Below are positions 22,462 to 31,660 of a stretch of 64,000 nt of DNA, piece by piece. How positions within the stretch are numbered: the first letter of the stretch is position 1; each line of letters begins with the position of its first letter. A program made the translations under genes and the position numbers. The DNA is from Ogataea parapolymorpha DL-1 (lineage: Eukaryota; Ascomycota; Pichiomycetes; Pichiales; Pichiaceae). The notes under the pieces were generated by a model. It searched no databases and was not told the DNA's origin. It worked only from the letters and a program-made list of their open reading frames with translations. The stretch spans positions 1,266,268 to 1,330,267 of the forward strand of contig NC_027862.1 of assembly GCF_000187245.1 (NCBI RefSeq). Direction: 5' to 3'.

Positions 22462-24123
22462 TTAAGCTGTTGGTTCTTGAGGCTTCTCCAAGATGCCCTC
22501 GTTCATTTCAGCCGTAGGCTTAGACTCATCCATGTCGAACAGGCCGAGCTTGTTACCTTCTTCCTCGACCTCTCTGACAGAGAGCTTGCCCAGTCTGCTA
22601 GCCACAAGGAAGGCAGGAGTACCCTCGGTGTAGGATCTGGCAAAGATGATGTCAATTTCCTCCAGAGATCTGCCAGCTGTCTCTGGGTAGAAGAAGTAAA
22701 TGATAGGAACGTAAATGAAGTTAATGATGGCAAAGAACAAGTAGCATCCCCATTTGGACTCGTTGATGAAAATTGGAGTGAACATCACCACGGCAAAGTT
22801 GCAAATCCAGTTGGTACACGTGGAGATGGAGGTGGCCACGGTTCTAGCTCTCAATGCATTGATTTCTGGTGGGTACACCCATGGTAGTGGCAAAATGGTG
22901 AAGGCGAAGACGGCAATGAACAAGAAGAGACCAACAGCGGCTCCCTTGGCAGTCTGCTCATTCTCCTTGACCAAGCAACCGAATGCGATGATGAAGGCAA
23001 TACCCTGACCTATGGCACCAATCAAGAACAATGGTCTTCTTCCGAGTCTGTCGATCAAGAAGAAAGATGGAATGGTGAAGACAGCGTAGACAATGGAGAA
23101 GATACCACCCATAATGAGGGCCTTTCTTCTGGCAAAGTTCAGGGTGTTCTCGAACAGGACAGTGGCGTAATAAATAGATGCGTTACAGCCGGTGAATTGC
23201 TGGAAGAATTGGGCACTGGCTCCCAACATCATTCTTCTGAAGTATTGATGCTTTCCTCCGCTGAAAAGCTCTTTGAATCCGAGCTGGGCGTTATCGAATC
23301 TATTCACAGCGTCGGCAATCATGGTGGACTCGGCAATGACACTGTCGTCATGAGCATCAACGCCGTTAATGGCTCCCAGAATAAATCTGGCCTCCTCCAT
23401 TCTTCCCTTGTGGATGAGCCATCTTGGAGACTCTGGCAAACCGATCATGAACAAAAGCAGCCACAGAGCGAACACGATCTGCAAAGCAATTGGCAGTCTC
23501 CACGAAACAGAACTGTTTGCGTAAGACAGACCAAAGTCGACCCAATAAGCAATAAGAGTACCGACAGCAATGACAGAACCTTCAAGGTTAACAAGACGAC
23601 CTCTGTTCTCTGGTTTGGAGTGCTCGGATTGCCACACAGGAATGGTGGCGGTGTTCATACCGTTACCGATACCAGTGACAGATCTAGCAATGATAAAGTG
23701 TCCCAGTTGCCAGTGAGGCTTGAATGGGAAAATCGACACGAAGGTACCAATGATAATGATAAGGGCACCGAGCATGATCACGTAACGTCTTCCAAGACGC
23801 TCACCCCAAATCATAGCAAACAGAGCACCAAAGAAACATCCAATCTCGTAACAAGCAGTCACAATACCTTGGATGACAGTGGCGTGTCTGGAGCTACCAC
23901 TAACGGCTGGGAACTCTTCCTGGAATTGTGGGGCAGTGATGATACCACTCATAAGGCCCTGGTCGTAGCCAAACAAGCTGAAACCCACCACAGAGGTGAG
24001 CGTAATAATCCATCTGAGCTTTCTGCCAGTAAGACCGAATGTATTGTGTTTATTTCTGAGACTATAATATCCAACAGTCAAGTTGGTCTCTTTGTAGTTG
24101 CCTGTGGATGATGTCTGAGACAT
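22462..24123 (-). CDS. STL1: STL1-type glycerol/H+ symporter (MFS sugar-porter family)
   Basis: The 553-residue, 12-helix protein matches yeast Stl1 throughout. Shared landmarks are the GFSLFGYDQGLMSGIIT start of helix 1, VTACYEIGCFFGALFAMIWG, TIPVWQSEHSKPENRGRLVN, LPESPRWLI, AQFFQQFTGCNASIYYATVL and the C-terminal signature FFYPETAGRSLEEIDIIFA. Stl1 imports glycerol with protons at the plasma membrane under osmotic stress and on glycerol. The diagnostic WQSE and TGCNA segments make Stl1 more likely than a hexose carrier. A TATA-like CATATAAAC lies about 40 bp upstream. The promoter contains paired ATGACGTA sites. Confidence 0.88.
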   Translation of the reverse strand: MSQTSSTGNYKETNLTVGYYSLRNKHNTFGLTGRKLRWIITLTSVVGFSLFGYDQGLMSGIITAPQFQEEFPAVSGSSRHATVIQGIVTACYEIGCFFGALFAMIWGERLGRRYVIMLGALIIIIGTFVSIFPFKPHWQLGHFIIARSVTGIGNGMNTATIPVWQSEHSKPENRGRLVNLEGSVIAVGTLIAYWVDFGLSYANSSVSWRLPIALQIVFALWLLLFMIGLPESPRWLIHKGRMEEARFILGAINGVDAHDDSVIAESTMIADAVNRFDNAQLGFKELFSGGKHQYFRRMMLGASAQFFQQFTGCNASIYYATVLFENTLNFARRKALIMGGIFSIVYAVFTIPSFFLIDRLGRRPLFLIGAIGQGIAFIIAFGCLVKENEQTAKGAAVGLFLFIAVFAFTILPLPWVYPPEINALRARTVATSISTCTNWICNFAVVMFTPIFINESKWGCYLFFAIINFIYVPIIYFFYPETAGRSLEEIDIIFARSYTEGTPAFLVASRLGKLSVREVEEEGNKLGLFDMDESKPTAEMNEGILEKPQEPTA

Positions 24124-24542
24124 GATGGATGGAAAAGGAAAAAAAGGGGTGGGGCCGTCTGGGTTTATATGGCAACTAGGTCTTTTCTTTTTTGCTAAAA
24201 AATGCGAAGTTAGGGTGGGTGGTGCACAATAAAAACTTTTGCTCTTGTGCAGAAAACAGACTTATGACGTAACCATGACGTATAGGAAATCTGGCAAAAT
24301 GCCGACGCTAAAAAAAATGGGAGAGCAGCCCACGAACCGGTGTGTGTTTCGGCCACTCTGAGGCCAGCTGCTAGCTTTCCCAGCTCGCACAAGCTCGCTA
24401 TGTATGTTGATAGATCAAGATTGATGCAACGCGGGCAAAACAGGTAGCATGCAAAACCCCCGCCCCGCCCCATATTTTGTTTACAAAAAGCCGTATGTGC
24501 AGAAGAAGTTTTGAGCCGCTTCCGGGATGAAACACTTTTCTT
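24124..24542 (-). promoter_or_regulatory. STL1: STL1-like promoter region with paired CRE-like sites
   Basis: This 419-bp region separates the STL1 homologue from the end of HOS1. ATGACGTA occurs twice, at 24264-24271 and 24275-24282, spaced 11 bp (about one helical turn). These match the ATF/CREB motif bound by Sko1, the Hog1-regulated repressor. GC-rich runs near 24459-24472 (CCCCGCCCCGCCCC) could be Mig1- or Msn-type sites, but that is weak. Confidence 0.6.
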
Positions 24543-25727
24543 TTAGCAACCGAGAATTGCACTTTGAAGATACAATAGGTACTCGTGCGTATTCTGCTCT
24601 GCCATATTACGCGGTGTGTCGTGTGTCCAGAACTCCAGCTCTCGAAAATCCACCAGCTCGTCGTCCAGGTCGTCCGGCAGCTGTGCCCAGCCTTGGCATT
24701 CTTCACCTAAAATTAATCCGGTGATGTAGCACCATAACTTGCATGTTTCGAGCGAGTTGTAGCCCCCGCCACCGAGAAGTAAAGACGGTATCCCGGTCCT
24801 GCGTACAAGTTGACACACTGTGCGCCCGAATCGGGAAACGGTCAGATTCCATTCTCTAAACTCCGAGTCTGTGCACAAACCGTCTGCTCCGCACTGGATC
24901 ACTAGACATTGTGGTCTGTACCCCTCAATTTTCGGCACAACAATATGCGCGACAATCCATTCAAGTGACGCGTCGCATAAACCTCTTTTAGTGGGTATAT
25001 TAATCTCGTAACCTGTTCCCCTGCCGAGCCCATCCACAGGCTTCAAACCAGTCCCGGGAAAAAATCCGGCATCTGCACGGTGCACCGACACTGTGAGCAC
25101 ATTGTTGCTCAGTTTGAACGCATTGGCCACGCCGTCCCCGTGGTGGAGGTCGAAATCAATGTACATGATACGCGAGTACTTGCGACGCAGTCTCAAAATA
25201 GCAAGCACTGCGTCGTTGACGTAGCAAAACCCGGCAGCATGTGATTTGTGTGCGTGATGCCGTCCGCCGGCCCAATTAATCGCGACTGTGGGGTTTCGGA
25301 TAAGAAACTCGGCTGCTTGGACTGAGCCACCGGCCACTACCGAGCAGTACTCATCCATGTGGGGGAATATCGGGCAGTCGAAAACGAGGCCGTACGAGGC
25401 GCAGGGCACCTGATCGAGCGAGCGACGATCGTCGGGACTTTCCCGCGTCGCTCGTCGTTTCAAGATCGTTCGCTGCAGCCGCGACAGCTCGTTTTCGTGC
25501 TCTTTCCAGTTTCTCGGCCTGAGCAGCTCGACGGCGTAGTCGCGGTCATGGAATTTCGCCAGATCGTCTACGGACGCCAGTTTCGGCGCCAAAAGCTGCA
25601 CTTTCGGGTGGTCAAGCAGGCCGTATCCCTTCATCAGCTGCTGCACCAGCGACTGGCGCCCCTCGTTCGAAGGCAGCAGATCCACAGCGTCCAGGCTCTT
25701 ACCACTAAAATGCACCAGTCCGATCAT
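24543..25727 (-). CDS. HOS1: HOS1, class I histone/protein deacetylase
   Basis: The start is set at ATG 25727 (MIGLVHFSGK), giving 394 residues; any upstream extension would run into POT1. The catalytic core is intact: the His-His pair in WAGGRHHAHKSHAAG (H157/H158), the zinc ligands in DFDLHHGDGV (D193, H195), the third zinc Asp in CGADGLCTDS and the catalytic Tyr in LLLGGGGYN. The N-terminal segment LAPKLASVDDLAKFHDRDY aligns better with HDAC8/Hos1 than with Rpd3. Yeast Hos1 deacetylates the cohesin subunit Smc3 at anaphase. It is shorter than yeast Hos1 (470). Another HDAC8-like class I enzyme cannot be excluded. It is divergent from POT1 by 88 bp. Confidence 0.85.
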   Translation of the reverse strand: MIGLVHFSGKSLDAVDLLPSNEGRQSLVQQLMKGYGLLDHPKVQLLAPKLASVDDLAKFHDRDYAVELLRPRNWKEHENELSRLQRTILKRRATRESPDDRRSLDQVPCASYGLVFDCPIFPHMDEYCSVVAGGSVQAAEFLIRNPTVAINWAGGRHHAHKSHAAGFCYVNDAVLAILRLRRKYSRIMYIDFDLHHGDGVANAFKLSNNVLTVSVHRADAGFFPGTGLKPVDGLGRGTGYEINIPTKRGLCDASLEWIVAHIVVPKIEGYRPQCLVIQCGADGLCTDSEFREWNLTVSRFGRTVCQLVRRTGIPSLLLGGGGYNSLETCKLWCYITGLILGEECQGWAQLPDDLDDELVDFRELEFWTHDTPRNMAEQNTHEYLLYLQSAILGC

Positions 25728-25815
25728 GGAAAAAAATAAATCCGGTGCAGGGTGTCTTCCCCACAAAGCATGTGCTTTTACACTATAAGAAGCAAAAGTG
25801 CCCTTCTTTCCCAGC

Positions 25816-27060
25816 ATGGAGAGACTACAGCAGATCAGCAACCATTTGTTTGCCAAACCGGCAGCAGGCGAAAAAAAGGCCAGCGACGTGGTAATCGTGA
25901 GCGCGTACAGAACCGCGCTGACCAGAGGCGGCAAGGGCAAGTTCAAGGACGTCAACTCGGACGAGCTGCTCATGAAGCTTGTTTCCGGGCTTCTGAAAAA
26001 GGATAAAATTAATGCTAATTTGATTGAGGAGGTGGTAGTCGGCAACGTCCTTAATCCTGGCGCCGGAGTGAATGAGCACCGCGCGGCTGTGCTTGCGGCA
26101 GGAGTGCCTGCTAGCTCCTCGTTTCTGGCGGTCAATAGACAGTGTTCCTCGGGGCTGATGGCAATCAACGACATTGCGAACAAAATCCTGGTTGGCCAGA
26201 TTAAGTGCGGGCTGGCGGCCGGTGTCGAGAGCATGTCGAAGAACTACGGGCCCCAGGCTGCACCCAAGATCAGCAAGTGTGTCCAGGACGCAAGCTACGA
26301 TGCCAAAAGCTGTCTATTGCCAATGGGCACCACGAGTGAGAACGTGAACGAGAAATACCACATTAGCAGGGAAGAGCAGGACGAGTTTGCGGCCGCGTCG
26401 TACCAGAAAGCAGAAAAAGCAGTCAAAACGGGGCTGTTCAAGGACGAGATCCTGCCAATCGAGGTCGAGATCGAGCATGACGATGACGATGATGAGGATG
26501 AAGCTACGCGCGAAAAAGTCGTCGTTGACACCGACGAGGGAACACGACCAAACGTCACAGCACAGTCTCTGGGCAAGTTGCGGCCTGCATTCAAGAAAGA
26601 CGGCACTTCGCACGCAGGTAATTCGTCGCAGGTCAGCGATGGTGCTGCTGCGGTGCTGCTCATGCGTCGCGACATGGCAGAGGAGCTGGGTTTGCCGATT
26701 TTGGGCAGATACGTTGCCACCACCACTGTGGGAGTGAGTCCAGACATTATGGGTGTCGGCCCTGCGTATGCGATCCCCAAGCTCCTGAAAGCTTGTGGAC
26801 TAACTGCCGACCAGATCTCTGTGTTTGAGATCAATGAGGCGTTCGCCGGACAGGCGCTATTTAGTCTCCGCTATAACGAGCTTCCACTGGAAAAAGTCAA
26901 TCCTCGCGGCGGAGCAATAGCCCTTGGACACCCCCTGGGAGCTACGGGAGCCCGCCAGGTGTGCACGCTATTGCGCGAGCTCTCGCCTGGTCAGATGGGT
27001 GTCACGAGTATGTGCATTGCTGGCGGACAGGGCGCGGCCGCACTATTTATTAGGGAGTAA
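25816..27060 (+). CDS. POT1: POT1, peroxisomal 3-ketoacyl-CoA thiolase
   Basis: The start at ATG 25816 gives 414 residues and places a perfect type 2 peroxisomal targeting signal, RL-x5-HL, at residues 3-11. Thiolase active-site motifs are complete: C110 in VNRQCSSGLMA, NEAFA, H372 in GGAIALGHPLGATGAR and C400 in CIAGGQGAAA. The enzyme performs the last step of fatty-acid beta-oxidation, splitting 3-ketoacyl-CoA into acetyl-CoA and a shortened acyl-CoA, after Pex7-dependent import. An acidic run (five Asp, then E-D-E) at about residues 221-229 precedes DEGTRPNVTAQSL; it is not present in the S. cerevisiae enzyme as I know it. The 88-bp gap to HOS1 leaves little room for an oleate-response element. 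Confidence 0.95.
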   Translation: MERLQQISNHLFAKPAAGEKKASDVVIVSAYRTALTRGGKGKFKDVNSDELLMKLVSGLLKKDKINANLIEEVVVGNVLNPGAGVNEHRAAVLAAGVPASSSFLAVNRQCSSGLMAINDIANKILVGQIKCGLAAGVESMSKNYGPQAAPKISKCVQDASYDAKSCLLPMGTTSENVNEKYHISREEQDEFAAASYQKAEKAVKTGLFKDEILPIEVEIEHDDDDDEDEATREKVVVDTDEGTRPNVTAQSLGKLRPAFKKDGTSHAGNSSQVSDGAAAVLLMRRDMAEELGLPILGRYVATTTVGVSPDIMGVGPAYAIPKLLKACGLTADQISVFEINEAFAGQALFSLRYNELPLEKVNPRGGAIALGHPLGATGARQVCTLLRELSPGQMGVTSMCIAGGQGAAALFIRE

Positions 27061-27103
27061 GTAGCATTTATTAAATTTATTTTTTAGATTTTTTAAAATC
27101 TTC

Positions 27104-28237
27104 ATGTCAGAGAATAAGATCGAACCCAAGCCTGGTGGAAGAGGGTCTAGAAGGTCATCAAAGAAGCAGAAGGATGGCCAAGATAACCGCAGCTCGCCAC
27201 AGCTGCTCGAGATCAACAAACTAATCAAAAAGTTCAAGCCGATCACAGTTAATGGAATACCCGTTAGTTCGCTTTCCAAGCCCCTGGATGAATTCCTGAC
27301 CATAGCCACCGCCGACAAGTCAAACGACCTGTACCTTTCCTTTCTCTTAAAACCCTCGGATCCTGACTTTCCCTACGATCTGGACTTTCTGAACCTCTCG
27401 CTCTGCATCCCTGGCACATACCCATACAAAGGCAAAACCCCGTCGCTTGTGGTTCTCAACGACGACATTCCGCGAGGATACAGTGTGAATGTGGAGATCG
27501 GGTTTCGCGAGATTGCCACGCTTGCAATGGAGCGAAGGAAAAAGAGGCCTGTAGAGTCTGAGCTCCAGTTGGTGTCCGGCAACGACTTGCTAAGCATGGT
27601 GTTGACCCTGGACAAATATTTGGAGAGGTTTCTGTCTATGGAGAAGAAAGACACCATTAAGTTTGTGAAGACAATAAGGAAAGAGGCTAAGCCGCAAAAA
27701 CAGGATAGGAAGGAAAAGGAGAAGCCCGTGGAAAACTCGTTACGGGCTGCAGAGATAGACAGATTTCTCACAAGGCTGCAGTCTCTTCAAATAAATCTGT
27801 TCAAGGAGACCAACCAGAACTCGATCTACAAGTTTGAGCTGCCGTTCGAGGACGACGCGTTCACCATCGCCATAGACAATCTCCAGGACATTGTGATCCA
27901 GAGACTTGCTGTGAAACTCAGCATACCGAAAGATTATCTCGTGAACGAAAAACGAGGAATTAAACTAGAAATAGATCTTTCCAACAGCAGCAACATGCAA
28001 CTGATCAACTCCATCGAAGACAAGAACCTCAAGCTGATATTCGGCAAGCTAATCAGCAACATGAACGCCAACTTCAGCCATGCGTCTGTGGAAATGGTGA
28101 AAGCGAAAAACACTAGTCTCACGTCGCAAATCAACATGTTTGTGCAGAACATCGAAAAGTTCCTTCGTCCGCCCGCGGACTTTGCTCGCTGGCTGGGAGC
28201 CAACGAGACGCTTAACGAGGAACTACAGGCTGCATAG
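27104..28237 (+). CDS. Unrecognised 377-residue protein with a possible RWD-like domain
   Basis: The protein begins with a basic, low-complexity head (GGRGSRRSSKKQKDGQD). A globular region at about 45-170 follows, whose pattern DLDFLNLSLCIPGTYPYKGK plus LVVLNDDIPRGYSVNVEIGF recalls the RWD/UBC-like fold (strand, then YPxxxP-like turn). A lysine-rich linker (about 185-205) and a helical C-terminal domain come next. There is no membrane segment, signal peptide or catalytic motif. It starts 43 bp after POT1 on the same strand and ends 67 bp before the formin. Real coding status is supported by length and by lack of any competing frame. The function is unknown; an RWD-containing ubiquitin or translation factor is speculation. 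Confidence 0.7.
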   Translation: MSENKIEPKPGGRGSRRSSKKQKDGQDNRSSPQLLEINKLIKKFKPITVNGIPVSSLSKPLDEFLTIATADKSNDLYLSFLLKPSDPDFPYDLDFLNLSLCIPGTYPYKGKTPSLVVLNDDIPRGYSVNVEIGFREIATLAMERRKKRPVESELQLVSGNDLLSMVLTLDKYLERFLSMEKKDTIKFVKTIRKEAKPQKQDRKEKEKPVENSLRAAEIDRFLTRLQSLQINLFKETNQNSIYKFELPFEDDAFTIAIDNLQDIVIQRLAVKLSIPKDYLVNEKRGIKLEIDLSNSSNMQLINSIEDKNLKLIFGKLISNMNANFSHASVEMVKAKNTSLTSQINMFVQNIEKFLRPPADFARWLGANETLNEELQAA

Positions 28238-28304
28238 ATGTGGTGTACGGATGTGTAAAAAATATACATGAAACAGATCGAAAAGTAAACAGTCTCACAT
28301 CATT

Positions 28305-31300
28305 ATGAGCATCGACCGCTGCTGGCAATTCTTTCAAATTGCCCAGCCCACGAATGGCACGCAGATGTCCCCCACGAGAGCCACTGTGAGTTCTGCGAAT
28401 GTTGTCAATTTGGGTCTGGGTCTTGCTGGTCGGGGCCTGGAATCAGGGCTCGAGCCAGGTTTCAGGCCTTCGAAACCAGATGCCCCTCTTGTGAGCCAGT
28501 TTACCTCCAAATTGCGCAACAAGATCATGCTTCAGCGCGATTTCGAGACTCTTGAGTCGATGCTTGCCGATTTTGACCGCAACAAAGGCTGGATCTCAGA
28601 GTTTGTGCAAAAAGGAGGTCTGGAGCTGCTAGCGATCAACGTGGGCGAGCTCAGACGGGACAAGGATGAGTGGGTAGATCTTGAGTTTCTAGCATTGACA
28701 TGTATGAAGCATATTGTCTCTTGTTGCAGCGAAGTCATTGACAGGATGAACTACGACGTGATAACTCTGATTGTATCATCTTTGATCTCTCCCAGCGTGG
28801 TAACGCGGAATCTGACAACTGGCATGCTCACGCTAGTGATTGCACACCGAGCCTCCAGTGCAAAACAAATTCTGAACGCTATAGCAAAGACTATCGGCGT
28901 TGGATCGTGGATATCTGCTGCGTGCTCCATGGTGAGCGAGCTATGGGCCAATCGCAGTCAGACGGCATCTTTTCGGTCGAGTCCTGCATATCTTGCAAAC
29001 GAATATGCTTTACTAACCACCTTCCTAATGCTCTCTGTGGTTACGGCGACGAAAAATGTGCGACGCCATCTAGAACAGCATGGTCTTCTGTCTTTTTTCG
29101 AACTTGCTGGAAAACTAAACAATAGCGCGATCAACGACCTAGTGCGAAACTACTTTGAGCACGAGGACGAGCCCAGCGACTCTTTGCAGCCCGAAACTGG
29201 GTATTTCGAGAATCCCAGTCTGGAGCGTCATGCCCGTGAGATTCTACGCTCGCTGTCGTTTCTTAGCCAGACAAGACCACCACACGAAGCAGAACGCTAC
29301 TTCCGCCTGATCAGCCTTCTGGTTAGCCATATAAGCCAGATGAAGAGCATTGGCGACGAGAACCTGTCATTCTCAATCCAGCTGATTCTAGATCGTTTAA
29401 GCTCAGATGAGGTCGCAATGCGCGCGACGACCGAGTCGCGCCATGCCTTGAAACTGCTAAGAGAGTATAAAAAAGAAATCAGTTCGTTGCAGCACGAAAT
29501 AGAGACTCTGCGCAAATTGCGTCGTCCCTTGGTGAGGATCAATGGGATGGAAAATAGGGGAAAAAGCGAGAACAGCAAAGTTGGCCACAGACAAGAAAGG
29601 CTTGCTGCAAAGGAAATTAGAGAACCGGACGCAACTTCTACAAATGGCTCCGTCAGGGTTTCTAGCTCAAGTCCTTCCAGAGCAAGCAACTCTGGTGGCA
29701 GCTATTTTGAGCCATACGATGATTACAAAATCAACTCGCCAGAACACCCAAAAGACACCAATTTTGTTGTTGCTTCGCCAAATAGCATAGCTCCGCCATT
29801 GCCGCCGTTCCTTCAACTTAAAGGTCCGGCTTCCATCGATGCACCGCCGCCACCGCCACCGCCACCGCCACCACCCTCGTTCCTGAAACCTGCCCCTCCA
29901 ACACCCCCGATACCAACTTCTGCTCCTGCTCCTCCGCCGCCCCCTTCGTTTCTGAAACCGGCAGCGGCAGGGCCGCCTGTGCCGCCGCCGCTCCCCAAAA
30001 TGTCCACCTCCGATCCCCAGAAGCTAGGCAAACGAAAAGATGACACACCAAAACCGGTTCTGCGAAGACCAACGTCCAAACTGAAACAAGTGCATTGGGA
30101 CAAGCTGGACGACGTGTCCAATACAATCTGGAAGACTGTGGATGACGCGGCCCTGGCATCGAAGCTGGAGGAACTGGGCGTTTTGGACGATCTGGAGAGC
30201 CAGTTCTATGCTGTCGAGACTAAAGCGTTCAAGCCCAAAGCTGTGGTAGCCAAGAACACCAAACGGAGCTTTTTGTCCCGCGACCTGCAGCAGCAGTTTG
30301 GAATTAATCTGTACCAGTTTAGTGGGCTACCGGAGATGGACTTTGTGGCCAAAGTGCTCCGATGCGATCGCAGCCTGGTACAGAACTCGAGTTTAGTGGA
30401 CTTTTTCTGCAACGACGCGCTGACGGAGATTTCGCCGAATCTGATGCGAGATTTTGCTCCGTATTCGACAAACTACATCCAGAATCACAAGCCCAAGAAG
30501 GACCCAGCAGAGCTCGACCGTCTGGACAGAATATATTTGGAATTGTGCTTCAATTTGCGCCATTACTGGACAGAAAGGTCCAAATGCATTTCAGTGTGCT
30601 ACAACTACGAACGCGATCTAGAGGATCTGGGCCGCGACCTGCAGGTGTTGGAGAATGCTGTGGAGGAGGTCCGTGAGTCCACATCTTTGGTTCAGGTTCT
30701 GTATATCATCAGGGGTCTGGGCAACTTCATGAACGATGCATCGAAATCGGCCAACGGGTTCAAGCTCAGCACCCTTCAAAGACTCAAATATCTAAAGGAT
30801 TCGAAAAATACCACTACTTTGCTTAACTACATTGAGAAAGTGATCAGAACGCGGTTCAGTGAGTACGCGAATTTTGCAGACGAGATCAGCGCCGTCCACA
30901 AGGCCCACAATATCTCGATAGATACTCTAGCAAGCGAATTCAGAGAGCTGCTGCGCAACGTCGAGTCTTGCAACAAGGCGCTCACGGACGGGTGTTTAAG
31001 CGACCCCACGAAGCTGCACCCTGACGACCGCATTGTGAGCTTTGCCAAGTCGCGGATCGCTGTGGCACAGACCAAAATGAGAGAATTTGACACTAAGCTA
31101 ACGAGCGTTATTGACAGTTTTGACGAGCTGATGGAAAAATTCGGGGAACGCGTTAAAGACGAAAGCGCGCGCGGCTCGTTCTTCTCCAAGTTCAAACTAT
31201 TTGTGGACGATTACAGAAAAGCCCAGGCTGACAACGCCCGCCTGGAAGAGGAAGAGAGAGCGTACGAAAAACGGAAGCGCATGATGGAGGAGTTTAAGAA

Positions 31301-31613
31301 AAGCAAGTGCGAGCAGGACCAGCCGCAGGACAACTTGATAGAATCGCTGCTGGACCAACTGCGCACACAGAAACCGACCACAAAGGCGCCGTCTGTACCT
31401 TTGGAAGTGCCCGAGCACGCGGAAACGCAGGATATCAGTGCCAAGGCGTTGCAAATACTGCAAAATCTGCCTCGGCTCGACGACGTGCCTGACCTGCCGC
31501 CCTCTACGCCTCCACGACAAAGCTCGTCTACAGAGGGCTCGCCAGACAAGCTGAGCATGATCCCGTATCTCATCACAGAAACTCTGAGCCCGAGCAAGGG
31601 GAAAGACAACTGA
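28305..31613 (+). CDS. Diaphanous-type formin (BNI1/BNR1 family)
   Basis: The 1102-residue protein shows the formin order. A GTPase-binding/FH3 armadillo-like region lies at about 60-380 and a short coiled coil at about 385-405. A proline-rich FH1 at about 495-566 contains a run of eleven prolines and repeated PPPPPSFLKP units. An FH2 domain from about 590 to 990 begins LKQVHWDKLDDVSNTIWKT. A DAD-like NLIESLLDQLR sits near residue 1010. Formins nucleate unbranched actin cables: FH1 binds profilin-actin, FH2 dimers cap barbed ends, and DAD-FH3 contact autoinhibits. It is shorter than yeast Bni1 (1953) and Bnr1 (1375) and lacks long insertions; which one it corresponds to cannot be decided here. 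Confidence 0.93.
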   Translation: MSIDRCWQFFQIAQPTNGTQMSPTRATVSSANVVNLGLGLAGRGLESGLEPGFRPSKPDAPLVSQFTSKLRNKIMLQRDFETLESMLADFDRNKGWISEFVQKGGLELLAINVGELRRDKDEWVDLEFLALTCMKHIVSCCSEVIDRMNYDVITLIVSSLISPSVVTRNLTTGMLTLVIAHRASSAKQILNAIAKTIGVGSWISAACSMVSELWANRSQTASFRSSPAYLANEYALLTTFLMLSVVTATKNVRRHLEQHGLLSFFELAGKLNNSAINDLVRNYFEHEDEPSDSLQPETGYFENPSLERHAREILRSLSFLSQTRPPHEAERYFRLISLLVSHISQMKSIGDENLSFSIQLILDRLSSDEVAMRATTESRHALKLLREYKKEISSLQHEIETLRKLRRPLVRINGMENRGKSENSKVGHRQERLAAKEIREPDATSTNGSVRVSSSSPSRASNSGGSYFEPYDDYKINSPEHPKDTNFVVASPNSIAPPLPPFLQLKGPASIDAPPPPPPPPPPPSFLKPAPPTPPIPTSAPAPPPPPSFLKPAAAGPPVPPPLPKMSTSDPQKLGKRKDDTPKPVLRRPTSKLKQVHWDKLDDVSNTIWKTVDDAALASKLEELGVLDDLESQFYAVETKAFKPKAVVAKNTKRSFLSRDLQQQFGINLYQFSGLPEMDFVAKVLRCDRSLVQNSSLVDFFCNDALTEISPNLMRDFAPYSTNYIQNHKPKKDPAELDRLDRIYLELCFNLRHYWTERSKCISVCYNYERDLEDLGRDLQVLENAVEEVRESTSLVQVLYIIRGLGNFMNDASKSANGFKLSTLQRLKYLKDSKNTTTLLNYIEKVIRTRFSEYANFADEISAVHKAHNISIDTLASEFRELLRNVESCNKALTDGCLSDPTKLHPDDRIVSFAKSRIAVAQTKMREFDTKLTSVIDSFDELMEKFGERVKDESARGSFFSKFKLFVDDYRKAQADNARLEEEERAYEKRKRMMEEFKKSKCEQDQPQDNLIESLLDQLRTQKPTTKAPSVPLEVPEHAETQDISAKALQILQNLPRLDDVPDLPPSTPPRQSSSTEGSPDKLSMIPYLITETLSPSKGKDN

Positions 31614-31660
31614 TGCATTATCATTACATAGCATTTATAAATTTGCACTTTGCAGACGCA

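Noticed and set aside
24145..24149. AGGGG stress-response element at the STL1-like gene
   Set aside because: It lies only 22 bp before the ATG inside a G-rich run and is probably untranslated leader.
25728..26234. Upstream extension of the HOS1 frame to 26234
   Set aside because: It is antisense to POT1 coding DNA and unlike any deacetylase N-terminus.
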